Positions 1-8,999 of a stretch of DNA of 64,000 nt are shown piece by piece. The notes under the pieces were generated by a model that was given only the letters and a program-made list of their open reading frames with translations, was not told the DNA's origin and did not search any database. This DNA comes from an uncultured Caproiciproducens sp. Lineage in GTDB: Bacteria > Bacillota > Clostridia > Oscillospirales > Acutalibacteraceae. Location: the NCBI RefSeq assembly GCF_963664915.1, contig NZ_OY761810.1, positions 62,001 through 126,000 on the forward strand, given 5' to 3'. Every line of letters begins with the position of its first letter. Within the stretch, counting starts at the first letter, position 1. Position numbers and translations under genes: made by a program.

Positions 1-636
1 AACACTGTCACTCAATTCCATTACCTCACGCAGTTTGTGCGTGATGACAATGATAGTTTTCCCTTGAGTTCTCAATTCCCTTAGATTTACGAAAAGCTCG
101 TCTACCTCTTGGGGGGTAAGAACAGCTGTAGGTTCATCCAAAATCAAAATATCCACGTTACGGTACAGCATCTTAAGGATTTCCACCCTCTGGCGGCCGC
201 CGACTGAGATATCTTCAATTTTGTCGGTAGGGTTAAGTTCAAATTTATATTTTTGAATCAGTTTAGTAACTTCATCAATCTCACGGTTTTTATCAATAAA
301 CGGAGATTTGGAAGATTTTTTCAATTCGGTTCCAAGTAAAATATTTTCATAAACGGTGAGGCTGGGCACCAGCTTAAAATGCTGGTGCACCATTCCCAAT
401 CCGTAAGCGATTGCGTCCACCGGACTGTTAATCGTTACTTCTTTCTCTTGAATCAGTATTTTCCCGCTGGTAGGGCGTAGCAATCCATACAGCATATTCA
501 TCAAAGTGGATTTTCCAGCGCCGTTTTCCCCAACGATGCACTTAATTTCCTGTTTTTCCACCGAAAGATTAATTGCGTCATTTGCGGTGAAAGTTCCAAA
601 CTTTTTGGTTAGATCAACCATTCTAATGATGCTCAT
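1..636 (-). CDS. BMP-system ABC transporter ATP-binding protein (partial)
   Basis: This is the N-terminal part of a cytoplasmic ABC ATPase that powers import of a nucleoside- or sugar-like substrate; the rest lies beyond the left edge. The translated part shows Walker A (GENGAGKST), a Q-loop (VHQHFKLVP), the signature (SVGGRQRVEI), Walker B (ILILDEPTAVL) and the switch His (ITHKL). The GGRQRVEI signature and the GLGMVHQHF block are typical of the double-domain ATPases that work with BMP lipoproteins (NupO/YufO type), so a second ATPase domain and permeases are expected further left. The ATG at 636 begins MSIIRMVDLTKKFG. The gene lies 29 bases after the binding-protein gene in what looks like one operon. 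The substrate cannot be read from the sequence. Confidence 0.9.
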   Translation of the reverse strand, partial: MSIIRMVDLTKKFGTFTANDAINLSVEKQEIKCIVGENGAGKSTLMNMLYGLLRPTSGKILIQEKEVTINSPVDAIAYGLGMVHQHFKLVPSLTVYENILLGTELKKSSKSPFIDKNREIDEVTKLIQKYKFELNPTDKIEDISVGGRQRVEILKMLYRNVDILILDEPTAVLTPQEVDELFVNLRELRTQGKTIIVITHKLREVMELSDSV

Positions 637-665
637 TACAGTTTACGCCCCCTGCAGCATTTTAA

Positions 666-1892
666 TTATTTGATTGTTACATTAGGACACGTGGAAGGAT
701 TAAACTTTTCACCGGCGGCTGCGTTTACAACCTTAATATCTGTGCCGATTTTCCCCTTAATATCCTCAATCTTAGCTTGGATTTCTTTCCATTTTGCCTT
801 AGCTGCATCTGTTGAGGCGATGGATTTACTAATCTCAGAGAGATCCGTAATACCGGTAGCGCCTGAGGTCAAAGAATAGGACTGAAGGTTATTCATAGAA
901 GCAAGTTTCCCTTCGCTAAGCGCTTTGCAAATAGCATACACGGGAACGTCCGTGTTTTTCAGCACACTGGTAAGTACATATCCTGGCTGTTGAGCATCCT
1001 TGTTCGCATCGACTTGAATGGCAAGCTTACCAACTTCTTTTGCCTTGGAGGTTACGCCATCACCAACACTGCCAGCCACGCCGTACACAATATTAGCACC
1101 CTTGTCATAGTAAGTACCCGCTACTGTACTGCCAAGTGCGGAATCAGTGAAGCCTGCATCGTATTTTGCATAGTAGTCATATTTTACATTGAGTTCCTTC
1201 GCCATATAGTTGATTCCCTGAATGTAACCATATGAGAATACAGTGATGCCGTTGGAATTCGTACCGCCAATAAAGCCAATGGTACGGCCGCCGTTATCTG
1301 GCTTTGTGAATTTATAGCCTGTACTGAACAGCGTGGATGAATTCTCGTTTACCAGTACACTCAGTGCACCGGCAAGGAATGAGCCTTCATGTACATCAAA
1401 CATTACGGAAATAACATTTTTATACTTTACAGAGCCATCCGACTTAACGTTCGGATTGTCATTAAACACGACGAATGTGGTGTCCGGATACTGCTCTGCA
1501 ATTGGCTTGGAGCCGCCCACTCCTTTGATCAACGCATCGAAATCATACGGAAGGCTGAAGATAACATTGTAACCGTCGTCAGCAAGCGCTTCCAGTGTAG
1601 CCGGAACGCCATTCGTCGGCTCTACCACTTTGTATGCCATACCGAATTCTTCGGACACTTTCTTTGCGCCTTCTACGGCAGCATGATTGTAGCCATTATC
1701 ATTCTGTCCTGCGGAGTCGCATACGATTGCAATCTTCTTATCGCTTTTCGGGGCGGCAGCGGAGGTTACGCTTGCTGTTCCGGATGTTGCTGCGCTGCTG
1801 GCGGCATTACTGCTGCCGCAGCCTGCGAGGGCAGATAAAGTCACGACTGCTGACATTGCCAGACAAACTACTTTTTTAAAAGATCGTTTCAT
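666..1892 (-). CDS. BMP family ABC transporter substrate-binding lipoprotein
   Basis: This is the extracytoplasmic binding protein of the ABC importer to its left. The start at 1892 is preferred because AGGAG lies about 8 bases upstream and the product then begins with a lipoprotein signal, MKRSFKKVVCLAMS, ending in the lipobox LAGC near residue 25. A Ser/Ala/Thr-rich linker follows, then the two-lobed BMP fold (IAIVCDSAGQNDNGYNHAA, GRTIGFIGGTNSNG, IVYGVAGSVGDGV). At about 408 residues it has normal family length. BMP proteins bind nucleosides, riboflavin or other small ligands, and nothing here tells which. The GntR regulator upstream (56-base gap) probably controls it. Confidence 0.9.
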   Translation of the reverse strand: MKRSFKKVVCLAMSAVVTLSALAGCGSSNAASSAATSGTASVTSAAAPKSDKKIAIVCDSAGQNDNGYNHAAVEGAKKVSEEFGMAYKVVEPTNGVPATLEALADDGYNVIFSLPYDFDALIKGVGGSKPIAEQYPDTTFVVFNDNPNVKSDGSVKYKNVISVMFDVHEGSFLAGALSVLVNENSSTLFSTGYKFTKPDNGGRTIGFIGGTNSNGITVFSYGYIQGINYMAKELNVKYDYYAKYDAGFTDSALGSTVAGTYYDKGANIVYGVAGSVGDGVTSKAKEVGKLAIQVDANKDAQQPGYVLTSVLKNTDVPVYAICKALSEGKLASMNNLQSYSLTSGATGITDLSEISKSIASTDAAKAKWKEIQAKIEDIKGKIGTDIKVVNAAAGEKFNPSTCPNVTIK

Positions 1893-1948
1893 TTCAATTC
1901 TCCTCATATTTTTTATATTTAATTCATGGACGACAAATGTAATAGGGG

Positions 1949-2677
1949 TCACTTAACTTGATTAATATAGAATTTAAACTTATCGCTACGATAGCAACAT
2001 TTGAAGTTTTCAATCGGGATTTCCTTGCCGTTCACAACGCCATAAGTAACGCAGTTAAACAATAGGATAGGAATTCCGGCGGGAACCTCTAGGTATTCTG
2101 CGATTTCATCCTCTGCCAAAATAGCTTCAACCGTACGCTTTGCCTTAGTTATCTGTGCACCGTATTCGTTCTCCAAAACTTTATATAACGAATCTTCAGA
2201 AAAATCGTACTTTTCTATTCCCGGGAATAGCTTGTAAGGAAGATAGGTGGTAGTATGATTAATTGGTTCTTTGTCCGCATAATATACGCGCTCCATGCGG
2301 AATACCTTTTCGTTATCCCCAAGTTCCAAACTGCGGCTGTGCTTTTTGTCGGCGGTAACCACCTCTGCCGAAATCACTTTTCTACCCGGAGTCATTCCAA
2401 GTTTAATGACATCCTGTGTACAACTAGTAATTGAAAAGAGATCTTGGCTGTACTCATCCGACTTAACGTATGTTCCCTTGCCCTGTATTTTGTACAGATA
2501 TCCCTCGTTTACCAATTCGTCTATTGCCTTACGAACGGTAATGCGACTGACATTGTACATCTCAATCAGTTCTCGTTCGCTCGGAATTGTTTCATTTACT
2601 TTAAAATCCTCTTGGTCGATTTTCTCGATTAATTTTCGCTTTAAAATATAATATTTTGGCATCATCATCTGTTCCAT
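1949..2677 (-). CDS. GntR family transcriptional regulator with UTRA domain
   Basis: This is a DNA-binding regulator of the HutC/GntR subfamily. Residues about 5-75 form the winged helix (PSERELIEMYNVSRITVRKA, then the wing GKGTYVKSDE). The rest is a UTRA ligand-binding domain (VYYADKEPINHTTTYLPYKL, then ILLFNCVTYGVVNGKEIPIE). The start is supported by GGGAGG nine bases upstream. It is the first gene of the minus-strand operon with the BMP lipoprotein and ABC ATPase, so it most likely represses that transport operon and itself, released by the imported ligand or a derivative. The 242-residue length is normal. Confidence 0.9.
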   Translation of the reverse strand: MEQMMMPKYYILKRKLIEKIDQEDFKVNETIPSERELIEMYNVSRITVRKAIDELVNEGYLYKIQGKGTYVKSDEYSQDLFSITSCTQDVIKLGMTPGRKVISAEVVTADKKHSRSLELGDNEKVFRMERVYYADKEPINHTTTYLPYKLFPGIEKYDFSEDSLYKVLENEYGAQITKAKRTVEAILAEDEIAEYLEVPAGIPILLFNCVTYGVVNGKEIPIENFKCCYRSDKFKFYINQVK

Positions 2678-3424
2678 AGTACAAAGCCTCCCATATTTAT
2701 TATAACAGCATGACGTTATTGCCGGTTATGTTGTTATGTTGTCATTACCAGTTGCGATAATATTATTATATCCTAGTTTAGTTATAAGTCAATACGTATA
2801 AATTACTGAACAATTCATTAATAATTTGTTTAGTTTGTCGTAGTCTATTCTACTCTATATTAAAAACATGCTTGTATAAAATAAAAACCACCAGTTGAAC
2901 TGATAGCCAATCATTATTGATAAGCCTGTTCTTCATCCAGCATTCTTATCGGACCATTGTATAAAATACGCATAGCTCAAGACGTTCAAATTATGGTACT
3001 CCATAAACAGACTGCAAACCCAGCAGATGTTACAGTTTGCTCCTTATAAACTTCTAAATATAACGCCTTACTTTATTCATATAATTTATGTACTCCTCCC
3101 CAATTTTTTTTACACACCATCTTTCTTCCGATAGGATAATCCAATGTGCTGATATTTGGAAGACTATTAGCAATGCAAGCAATATCAATGACTGTGAAAG
3201 TAGCACTCTAAAGAAAAGACGGCTGGAACGATACCAGTGGGGGTATTATTTGTTGTACCCAAAAGTAAAAATTCTCTCCTCTCCACACGTTGAAAGCCCT
3301 GTTATTAAACGTTTTTCCGGATATTATGGTTTTTCAGAATTCAGGCAATAGAATTTGTATTTTCCCCATAGATGGCGGTTTCGTGCTATGGAATTATCCA
3401 AAGTTATGTGCAGTTGATTAGTGA
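2678..3424. other. Intergenic, no convincing gene
   Basis: Apart from the GntR promoter near 2700, I see nothing firm in these roughly 750 AT-rich bases. An open frame at 3088-3351 (plus strand) has no ribosome binding site, no recognisable domain and odd composition, so I do not call it. Confidence 0.5.
2699..2742 (-). promoter_or_regulatory. Extended -10 promoter with tandem repeat, GntR/BMP operon
   Basis: Read on the minus strand, TGTTATAAT (2699-2707) is an extended -10 element about 20 bases before the GntR ribosome binding site. No good -35 box is present at the usual distance. Just upstream, 2727-2742 holds two exactly adjacent 8-base direct repeats (tatgttgt twice on the plus strand), a plausible site for the GntR protein or an activator. 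The promoter call is direct; operator function is inferred. Confidence 0.5.
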
Positions 3425-3877
3425 TTATCTCAGTTTCCAACTTTGCAACTCAAGAATATTACCTTCTGGATCCCGAGCATAAACGAATACTGCATCCAGA
3501 TCTTTCGGATAAGACGCAGTAACTAATTCTCCAACAGCACTTCCACCTGCATGGATAATTTCTTCCAAAGTTGTTTCCACATCGTTTACTTCGAAAGCTA
3601 AGTGGGCTATACCTGGGCGATTGATTTCTGCAGGGATTATTTCCTTTAGGGTGTCATATGAAAATATTTCAAGTGTCGGATGATCTGTGCCATAGCCAGG
3701 TAAAAGAAGATGTTCTCCAGTAATATGTGCTCCGTTAAGCCCTGTCAGTCTATCGAGCCAATCCCCACGCAGGTCACGTGTCTCATCGATGCTTTTGCAG
3801 TGAAGGACAGTCTTATAAAAATTTATTAGTTTATTTACATCTTTTGCGATTACATTTGTATGGACATAGCGAAACAT
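3425..3877 (-). CDS. VOC superfamily (glyoxalase-like) protein
   Basis: This is a small metal-dependent enzyme or binding protein of the vicinal-oxygen-chelate fold. It has two beta-alpha-beta-beta-beta modules: MFRYVHTNVIAKDVNKLINF opens the first, and GIAHLAFEVNDVETTLEEII with the closing DPEGNILELQSW forms the second. His of HTN, Glu of LEIF, His of AHLAF and the final Glu of ILELQ are the likely metal ligands. The start at 3877 is favoured over the ATG six bases earlier because AAGGAG then sits 8 bases upstream. The substrate is unknown. A second VOC gene and a VOC remnant lie just upstream, suggesting a small local expansion of this fold. Confidence 0.85.
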   Translation of the reverse strand: MFRYVHTNVIAKDVNKLINFYKTVLHCKSIDETRDLRGDWLDRLTGLNGAHITGEHLLLPGYGTDHPTLEIFSYDTLKEIIPAEINRPGIAHLAFEVNDVETTLEEIIHAGGSAVGELVTASYPKDLDAVFVYARDPEGNILELQSWKLR

Positions 3878-3955
3878 GTTCATTACTCCTTGTTTTTAAG
3901 ATACACTAAACATTATGGGAAGCTCAAGAAGAAGAGAGGGCGATACATGTCCTCA

Positions 3956-4087
3956 TCATTTTACCCGGCGTGCCATTGGATGCGATTCTTCAAATTGAAC
4001 CAAATCCCATAAGTTACCGTATAAATCTTTAAATACTGCAACCGTGCCATATTCTTGCTTTTTAGGATTCCTACCCCGTGTGCTCAT
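3956..4087 (-). pseudogene. Remnant of a VOC protein (C-terminal end only)
   Basis: A 43-codon frame encodes the C-terminal signature of a VOC protein: GTVAVFKDLYGNLWDLVQFE, then a short tail and stop. The D-x-x-G-N-L-W-x-L pattern is the usual final beta strand of the family. The first roughly 90 residues of a normal VOC domain are missing and no ribosome binding site precedes its ATG, so it is best read as a decayed third copy between the two intact VOC genes. Confidence 0.6.
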
Positions 4088-4107
4088 ACTATTAGCCTTG
4101 AATCTTT

Positions 4108-4533
4108 CTATAGCAACGCAAAATCGGGGCTCTCAAAAACATGTTTCATTTGACATAAGCAAAAAGGGTGTCCGGCGGGGTCAAACATAACTGTCCAACT
4201 GTCAGAAAATTGTTTGTCTGAGATTGTTGCCCCGCAATGGATTGCGTATTGAACCGCTTTTTCTAAATCATTAACTGCGAAGTCGATATGTGCCATTTGC
4301 TGCTGAGCTTCAGGCTCTTCCGGCCACACAGGCGGTTTATACTCAGGGTTCCGCTGAAACGTTATACCGGGATACGCTCCCTGATTTGTCCCCGGAGCAC
4401 CCACGATTGCATATTCTTCATCATAGAACGGTATTTCCCATTTGAGCAGCTCCGCATAGAATTTCGATAATTCATGCGGGTCTTTGCAGTCCAGTGTAAA
4501 TGCACTCATTTTGATTTTCAGTTCATCATCCAT
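4108..4533 (-). CDS. VOC superfamily (glyoxalase-like domain) protein
   Basis: This is a 141-residue VOC-fold protein, apparently cytoplasmic. N-terminal module: MSAFTLDCKDPHELSKFYAE. C-terminal module: QMAHIDFAVNDLEKAVQYAI, closing with MFDPAGHPFCLCQ. The FDPAGHPFCLC ending is characteristic of the glyoxalase-like subgroup often annotated as bleomycin-resistance-like, although resistance is not implied. GGAGGG lies 8 bases before the ATG at 4533. It is only weakly similar to the neighbouring VOC protein at 3425-3877, so they are not recent duplicates. The substrate is unknown. Confidence 0.85.
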   Translation of the reverse strand: MDDELKIKMSAFTLDCKDPHELSKFYAELLKWEIPFYDEEYAIVGAPGTNQGAYPGITFQRNPEYKPPVWPEEPEAQQQMAHIDFAVNDLEKAVQYAIHCGATISDKQFSDSWTVMFDPAGHPFCLCQMKHVFESPDFALL

Positions 4534-4934
4534 AATGTTAACCCTCCGATAATATAAATAACTAGATTGTGGTCCCCGTTAATGTTATAAACATTGCGCT
4601 AAACCGCCTGCGGCGGTGGTAATAATCGAATGCTCAGATGATAGCAAACAAGTATCAAATACTCAATCAGAGTCTAATGGCTAAATTGATTGGTGATATT
4701 GTTCAAATGCTGTTTCTGATGTAGCAGACTTGAATATATCATGCCTCATTCTCTTTGTCATAGCAGCCACGACCACATTGTTGTATGCTTTGCTCTGGTA
4801 CAGCTTGTTTTGAACAACAAGCTGTTTGACAAGACCCTGAATTCCTCTCTTGTTAATAAGATACAAATGGTTTGAAGGACTGCCCTTGTTATCTCCCTGT
4901 TTACCCTAAAGTAGGTCGTGGTTTATATTGCCGA
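4534..4934. other. Intergenic with a short GC hairpin and an unassigned open frame
   Basis: The stretch holds a small perfect hairpin (arms ACCGCC/GGCGGT at 4603-4617, three-base loop) and a minus-strand open frame ending at 4681 whose longest reading starts near 4910. That product (segments YLINKRGIQGLVKQLVVQNK and AMTKRMRHDIFKSATSETAF) is polar and helix-like but matches no family I know, and it has no start codon with a ribosome binding site. It may be a gene remnant. Confidence 0.3.
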
Positions 4935-5717
4935 TTACTCATCAACACTTTCAAATCGAGCAACATAGTGGAATTTCAGCATAGACGTCATGCTTGGGTT
5001 AACAACCTCGATTTGGTCGAGTTGATCGAATCCGATGTCCGCCTCCAGCCGGATTTCTCTTTCTTCACCCTTTTTCAGGTCGTAATGTTCGGGCTGATCG
5101 TTTTGCAGCGGAGCAGACCATGTGCCTCCGTCCGGGTCATAAGCACTGTGGTTCAGGCGCAATTTACCCTCTAACACTGTGATTTTATACACACATTTCC
5201 CCGCCTGTACCGGAAGCAGACAGGAACTGGGCTTAAAGCTCATTTGACCGCTAAGCGTAACAATATCATCCATATGCCTGCATTTTAGTACATTTCCAGC
5301 CGATTTCTCACTGGGTATATTTTCCGGAACAATCATTACAATGCATTTTGCGTATTTTACAACATATGTTGCGACCGAACCGATTTTTTGGGACCAACCG
5401 GTCTTTGTGGATTTTGTCATCACGATAATATCAATTTCATCCTGCTCCGCACATTCAAGAATTTGATCACCTGCGCGCCCGAAAACGACTTGTTTTCGAA
5501 CAGTATAGTTTGGTAATTGTTCAGCTACTGCATCCAATGTAGATTTCAACTGCGCTTTGGATTTTTCCAATTCCTCTTCGGAATACATTGTTTCCGCATC
5601 TTCACGAACCATAAGAAGCACGATGGTCACATTTTCCGGAGTATAAAGTGACTTTGTTAATTCAACCGCTTTTAAACTTCGCACCGTCCCGTCAATCGGC
5701 AGTAAAACTTTTCTCAT
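4935..5717 (-). CDS. Universal stress protein with C-terminal extension
   Basis: The start at 5717 (MRKVLLPIDGTVRSLKAVEL) has GGGGGTG six bases upstream. Residues 1 to about 135 are a UspA domain: the beta1 strand with Asp (LLPIDG), the strand with MTKSTK, and the nucleotide-loop region GWSQKIGSVATYVVKYAKC followed by IVMIVPE. A further roughly 125 residues have no family I recognise; they read as beta-rich (TVLEGKLRLNHSAYDPDGGT, EIRLEADIGFDQLDQIEVV). It is the third gene of the operon behind the fluoride riboswitch at 8841-8932. uspA is one of the genes known to follow fluoride riboswitches, so a role in fluoride stress is likely. The extension could be a second sensory domain. Confidence 0.85.
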   Translation of the reverse strand: MRKVLLPIDGTVRSLKAVELTKSLYTPENVTIVLLMVREDAETMYSEEELEKSKAQLKSTLDAVAEQLPNYTVRKQVVFGRAGDQILECAEQDEIDIIVMTKSTKTGWSQKIGSVATYVVKYAKCIVMIVPENIPSEKSAGNVLKCRHMDDIVTLSGQMSFKPSSCLLPVQAGKCVYKITVLEGKLRLNHSAYDPDGGTWSAPLQNDQPEHYDLKKGEEREIRLEADIGFDQLDQIEVVNPSMTSMLKFHYVARFESVDE

Positions 5718-5784
5718 ACAAACACCCCCGTTTAAATAAATTATATTTGATTTCTCAATCAATTTCTACATAAAAAGACAATTT

Positions 5785-7284
5785 CTATATTGTTTCTTCA
5801 AATATTTTCTGATATAGATCTTCACCAAAACTTGTTTTCAAAGGCTCTCCCTGTGCCAATTCAAAAGTACGTTTTCCATCGTGCTGCCTTCCGGCTCTTA
5901 GAAAAATGGCATTGTCCAAGTTTTTATCGAATAAACTGTGCGCAAATTCGTATAAATGTGTTACAAATACAATTTTGATTTGTTTTTCCAACAAGGCACA
6001 AATAATTTGTCTTGCTATTTCTGAACCTTCTCTTTCATTTGTTGCAGCGAATGATTCATTGAATAATACGATTGCATTTGGTGATAAGTTGTCCACGATG
6101 CCACTCATTCTGCTTAGTTCTTCATCCAGCTTTCCACTGTTCATAGCGGAATCTTCCTCTCTCCTGTAGTGCGTGAAGATACCGTCGCATATGTTGGCGC
6201 AAAACGACTCGGCGGGAACAAACATACCGCATTGCATCATCAGTTGAGCAAGCCCGACGCTTCGTAAAAAAGTCGATTTACCGCCCTGATTGGCGCCTGT
6301 AATGATCATGATATCTTTGCTGTCGGCATTGATATCGTTCCCCACAACTTTTTGTTTTAAGGTCAAAGCAAGACAAGCATCATAAAGCCCTTTAAAAGAA
6401 TGTCTTCGCTCCTTGGGCGCAGCCGGTATGGGAAAAGATACCGGTTCCACCATTTGCGTCAGCTGGTCGTATAAATTTAGACATCCAACATAAAAAGCAA
6501 GTTCCGTGCGCAGCATGTTGAAAAAGCTGGTGATATGATCAACAGATTGAGCGAGAGCATTTGCAACAAGATTGACACCCCTGTCTCTGATTTGCGACAA
6601 CGCCTTCATACCGCTTTCATCGCGTTCAGCAATGAAGAAGGCGTACTCCGGCACTTTTTGAGAAAACATTCGTTTGACCCAGCTTTGTTTTTGCTCCGGA
6701 GACTTGCGCAGAATATAGTTCGTACCTTTATTGCCGTTTGCCAGCTCGGCGCTGATTAAAACTCCGTCACTGAATTTTAAATCCTTCAGGTGATTCCGGA
6801 TGCTTTCTAAATACTCGTCGTTCAATTCCTCATGAATCATTGCGAAAAACCTTTTGAATCCTTGTGATTCGAATTGATCAGCGTGCTCGTCGGCGATATT
6901 CTTCAATTTTTTAAGCGTCTCCATAAGGATTTGCATGATTTCAACCGAACCATACAGAATTGAATCGGGAGAATGGCTGAACATGCTCCAGTAAAGCCCT
7001 TTTTTGCTTTCAAGGGACTGTACCGCAATATCATAGAGTTTCCTTATGACGGAAGTGTTTTTTATGCAATCCTTTAGAATATCTTGACGGTATAAAATGG
7101 TATCGGAATTATTTAAACTTGTCAAAAGAGCTTCCTTTGCGACTTGGAGCAAAAAGTTATCTTCCAGTGCCATGGTTTCCAAAAGTGTGTTTAACTCCAA
7201 GTCCTGTGTCAATGCTTGTTCACCGGGCGGCAGCTCTTGATTTAAGTCAAAGTCACGATCACGATACATCAGGAAAACTTTCAT
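5785..7284 (-). CDS. MutS-family ATPase, second gene of fluoride-riboswitch operon
   Basis: This is a 499-residue relative of the core and ATPase part of MutS; the N-terminal mismatch-recognition domain is absent. The start is MKVFLMYRDRDFDLNQ at 7284, in an ATGA overlap with the upstream gene, which indicates translational coupling. Walker A is GANQGGKST near residue 327. The Walker B region reads IVLFNESFAATNEREG, with Asn in place of the usual Asp before the Glu. ITHY-type loop and the switch His (FVTHLYEF) are visible. It pairs with the gene at 7281-8816, presumably as a heterodimer, and has a paralogue at 15494-16987. mutS-like genes are known neighbours of fluoride riboswitches; the DNA substrate, if any, is unknown. 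Confidence 0.85.
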   Translation of the reverse strand: MKVFLMYRDRDFDLNQELPPGEQALTQDLELNTLLETMALEDNFLLQVAKEALLTSLNNSDTILYRQDILKDCIKNTSVIRKLYDIAVQSLESKKGLYWSMFSHSPDSILYGSVEIMQILMETLKKLKNIADEHADQFESQGFKRFFAMIHEELNDEYLESIRNHLKDLKFSDGVLISAELANGNKGTNYILRKSPEQKQSWVKRMFSQKVPEYAFFIAERDESGMKALSQIRDRGVNLVANALAQSVDHITSFFNMLRTELAFYVGCLNLYDQLTQMVEPVSFPIPAAPKERRHSFKGLYDACLALTLKQKVVGNDINADSKDIMIITGANQGGKSTFLRSVGLAQLMMQCGMFVPAESFCANICDGIFTHYRREEDSAMNSGKLDEELSRMSGIVDNLSPNAIVLFNESFAATNEREGSEIARQIICALLEKQIKIVFVTHLYEFAHSLFDKNLDNAIFLRAGRQHDGKRTFELAQGEPLKTSFGEDLYQKIFEETI

Positions 7285-8816
7285 GATTTGATACGCCCCT
7301 TTATGCAAACATAGGTAAGCTGATATTTTTCGGCAATAGATAGTGCGTATGCAAGCCCATCGGCAGGTTTTCTTACAATTTTGTAGGTTCTTTGCGCCGG
7401 GTTCTTCGGAACAATCGTGCTGGCCATGCTAACGGTCTTTTCACCTAATGAAGCCAATTCGTCAACAAAAGTGACACAGACACACAAGGTATCCAGTTCC
7501 ATTATTTTTTCAATTACCTTTCTTCCTAAAAGTATGGCGTCCTTTAAAGTCGTGGAAGAGAAAATTTCATTCATAATGATGATACTCTTCGGGGTTGCCT
7601 GATTCAGAATGTCATGAATCCGGATCAGGTCGTCCTGCAGCTTACCGCTCAGGTTTTTAATATCTTCTTCCCTTTCAAAATGGGTATAGATTCTGTCAAA
7701 CAGAAATAGTCGGGCGTCACTGCCCGGTACAGGGCAACCGAGTCCTGCAAGATAATGCAACTGCCCGAAAGCGCGGGCAAAAGTTGTCTTACCGCCCTGA
7801 TTTGGGCCGGATATAACAATAATACGTTCCTTGTCTTTCAAATAAAAATCATTGCACACGACAGCCGATTTTTGAGAAATCAGCTTATTTGCAAGAGCCA
7901 GGTCAAACCCTTCATTATCGTAAATTTCCTTGCATTGTTCAGAGACGGTGGGATAACAAAACTTTAATCCAATGTTTTTAAATGTAGATATATATTCTAA
8001 ATAGGAAATGTAAAATTGTATTTCACGGTCAAAATGTTTTATTTTACTGTCAATAAAATTATTCCTCTGCGAGCAAAAATTATCAAGATGCATAAAAATT
8101 TTAGGATATAATTTGGCAACTAAATCCAATGCCTTTGACTCAACTTCATGCATTCCTTTATCCGCCAAAAACTTAATCCGGTAATCGTTTACTTCTCCCT
8201 GTTTGAATTTTTCAAACGTTTTTTCTACATCTATGCTGTAATCGATTTCAGATTCATATTTACGGACTTTGACACAATTGCCCTTAATGAGCAAACAATA
8301 TTTTACGGTGGACAGCTCCTCTTCCAGTTTTTCCGTTTCAGACATAAGGGTTGTAAAGGAATCTGACTTAATATAATCATTTATATATTCACGAAAAGCT
8401 AAAAAGCCGCGCGATTTTAGGTCCACCAAAAATAAATCGCGGGCCAGGCCATTGACTGCGCCGCAATAAATACCAGCCGCGACCAAAAACCAACCTTGCT
8501 TGTTATAATGATAATAGAGCTTATCTGCCAATGCAAGATGTGAGCGCACATTGTGCATTTCCTGCGCAAAAACTTTGACATACTCAAATAAAGCTATGTT
8601 TTCAAGCTCCTTCATGATCTCCTGACGGTATTTGATCGTATCCACATCTTTTAGGGAAACATAAAAGAATGGTTTCAAGTTATATTCATCCTTGCCGGCA
8701 GTGACAGAGGCCACAATTTGGTCAAGATTCAGATCAGTAAAACAGGCAGGTTCCTCCTCTGTTTCTATTTCAGTACAATCATCCATTTTTTCAAACAGAA
8801 TACTGCGAAAAGTCAT
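7281..8816 (-). CDS. MutS-family ATPase, first gene of fluoride-riboswitch operon
   Basis: This is a 511-residue MutS-like protein without the mismatch-binding N-terminal domain. A long helical core (residues about 50-310) is followed by the ATPase: Walker A GPNQGGKTTFAR near residue 336, Walker B region SIIIMNEIFSSTTLKDA (again Asn-Glu where MutS has Asp-Glu) and the strand CVCVTFVDEL. GGAGG lies 10 bases before the ATG. The two adjacent genes are only distantly alike, so each pair probably forms an asymmetric dimer. The gene follows directly after the fluoride riboswitch and its terminator. Its closest relative in the window is 13897-15447, which shares the FxSILF opening and the NEIFSSTTLKDA block. 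Confidence 0.87.
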   Translation of the reverse strand: MTFRSILFEKMDDCTEIETEEEPACFTDLNLDQIVASVTAGKDEYNLKPFFYVSLKDVDTIKYRQEIMKELENIALFEYVKVFAQEMHNVRSHLALADKLYYHYNKQGWFLVAAGIYCGAVNGLARDLFLVDLKSRGFLAFREYINDYIKSDSFTTLMSETEKLEEELSTVKYCLLIKGNCVKVRKYESEIDYSIDVEKTFEKFKQGEVNDYRIKFLADKGMHEVESKALDLVAKLYPKIFMHLDNFCSQRNNFIDSKIKHFDREIQFYISYLEYISTFKNIGLKFCYPTVSEQCKEIYDNEGFDLALANKLISQKSAVVCNDFYLKDKERIIVISGPNQGGKTTFARAFGQLHYLAGLGCPVPGSDARLFLFDRIYTHFEREEDIKNLSGKLQDDLIRIHDILNQATPKSIIIMNEIFSSTTLKDAILLGRKVIEKIMELDTLCVCVTFVDELASLGEKTVSMASTIVPKNPAQRTYKIVRKPADGLAYALSIAEKYQLTYVCIKGRIKS

Positions 8817-8840
8817 GAAAAATAAGCCTCCTTTTAAATA

Positions 8841-8932
8841 AAAAAAAAGCTGACGGTATCTACATTATGTAGAAGCCATCAGCCGTTATCAGCAATTCGA
8901 ATTTTTCCAAAGGGGAGCTTCATCCCTTTTGC
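8841..8932 (-). promoter_or_regulatory. Fluoride riboswitch (crcB motif) before mutS-like/uspA operon
   Basis: Read on the minus strand, the aptamer starts with GGGATGAAGCTCCCC (hairpin and pseudoknot strand, about 8911-8927). It ends with GCTGATGGCTTCTAC, which begins a strong terminator hairpin (GCTGACGG arm) followed by eight T (8841-8848). This is the crcB layout: fluoride binding should prevent the terminator. One base differs from the other copies (GATGGCTT instead of GATGACTT). It lies between promoter 8935-8963 and the ribosome binding site at 8827-8831. Confidence 0.87.
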
Positions 8933-8934
8933 TT

Positions 8935-8963
8935 AGTATAGCACTATTAAATTCAGGTAGCAA
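8935..8963 (-). promoter_or_regulatory. Sigma-A promoter for riboswitch at 8841-8932
   Basis: On the minus strand a -35 box TTGCTA (8958-8963), a 17-base spacer and a -10 box TATACT (8935-8940) lie immediately before the aptamer. The -35 is 36 bases from that of the divergent promoter at 9000-9028, so the two fluoride operons fire back to back. Confidence 0.7.
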
Positions 8964-8999
8964 TAAAAAAATAGGTCGGATTACAGCTTGAATAAATAT

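Noticed and set aside
3088-3351. 87-codon plus-strand frame
   Set aside because: No ribosome binding site, no domain, unusual composition; likely chance.
4681-4910. Open frame on minus strand, about 70 codons
   Set aside because: No start with a ribosome binding site and no recognised family; at most a remnant.
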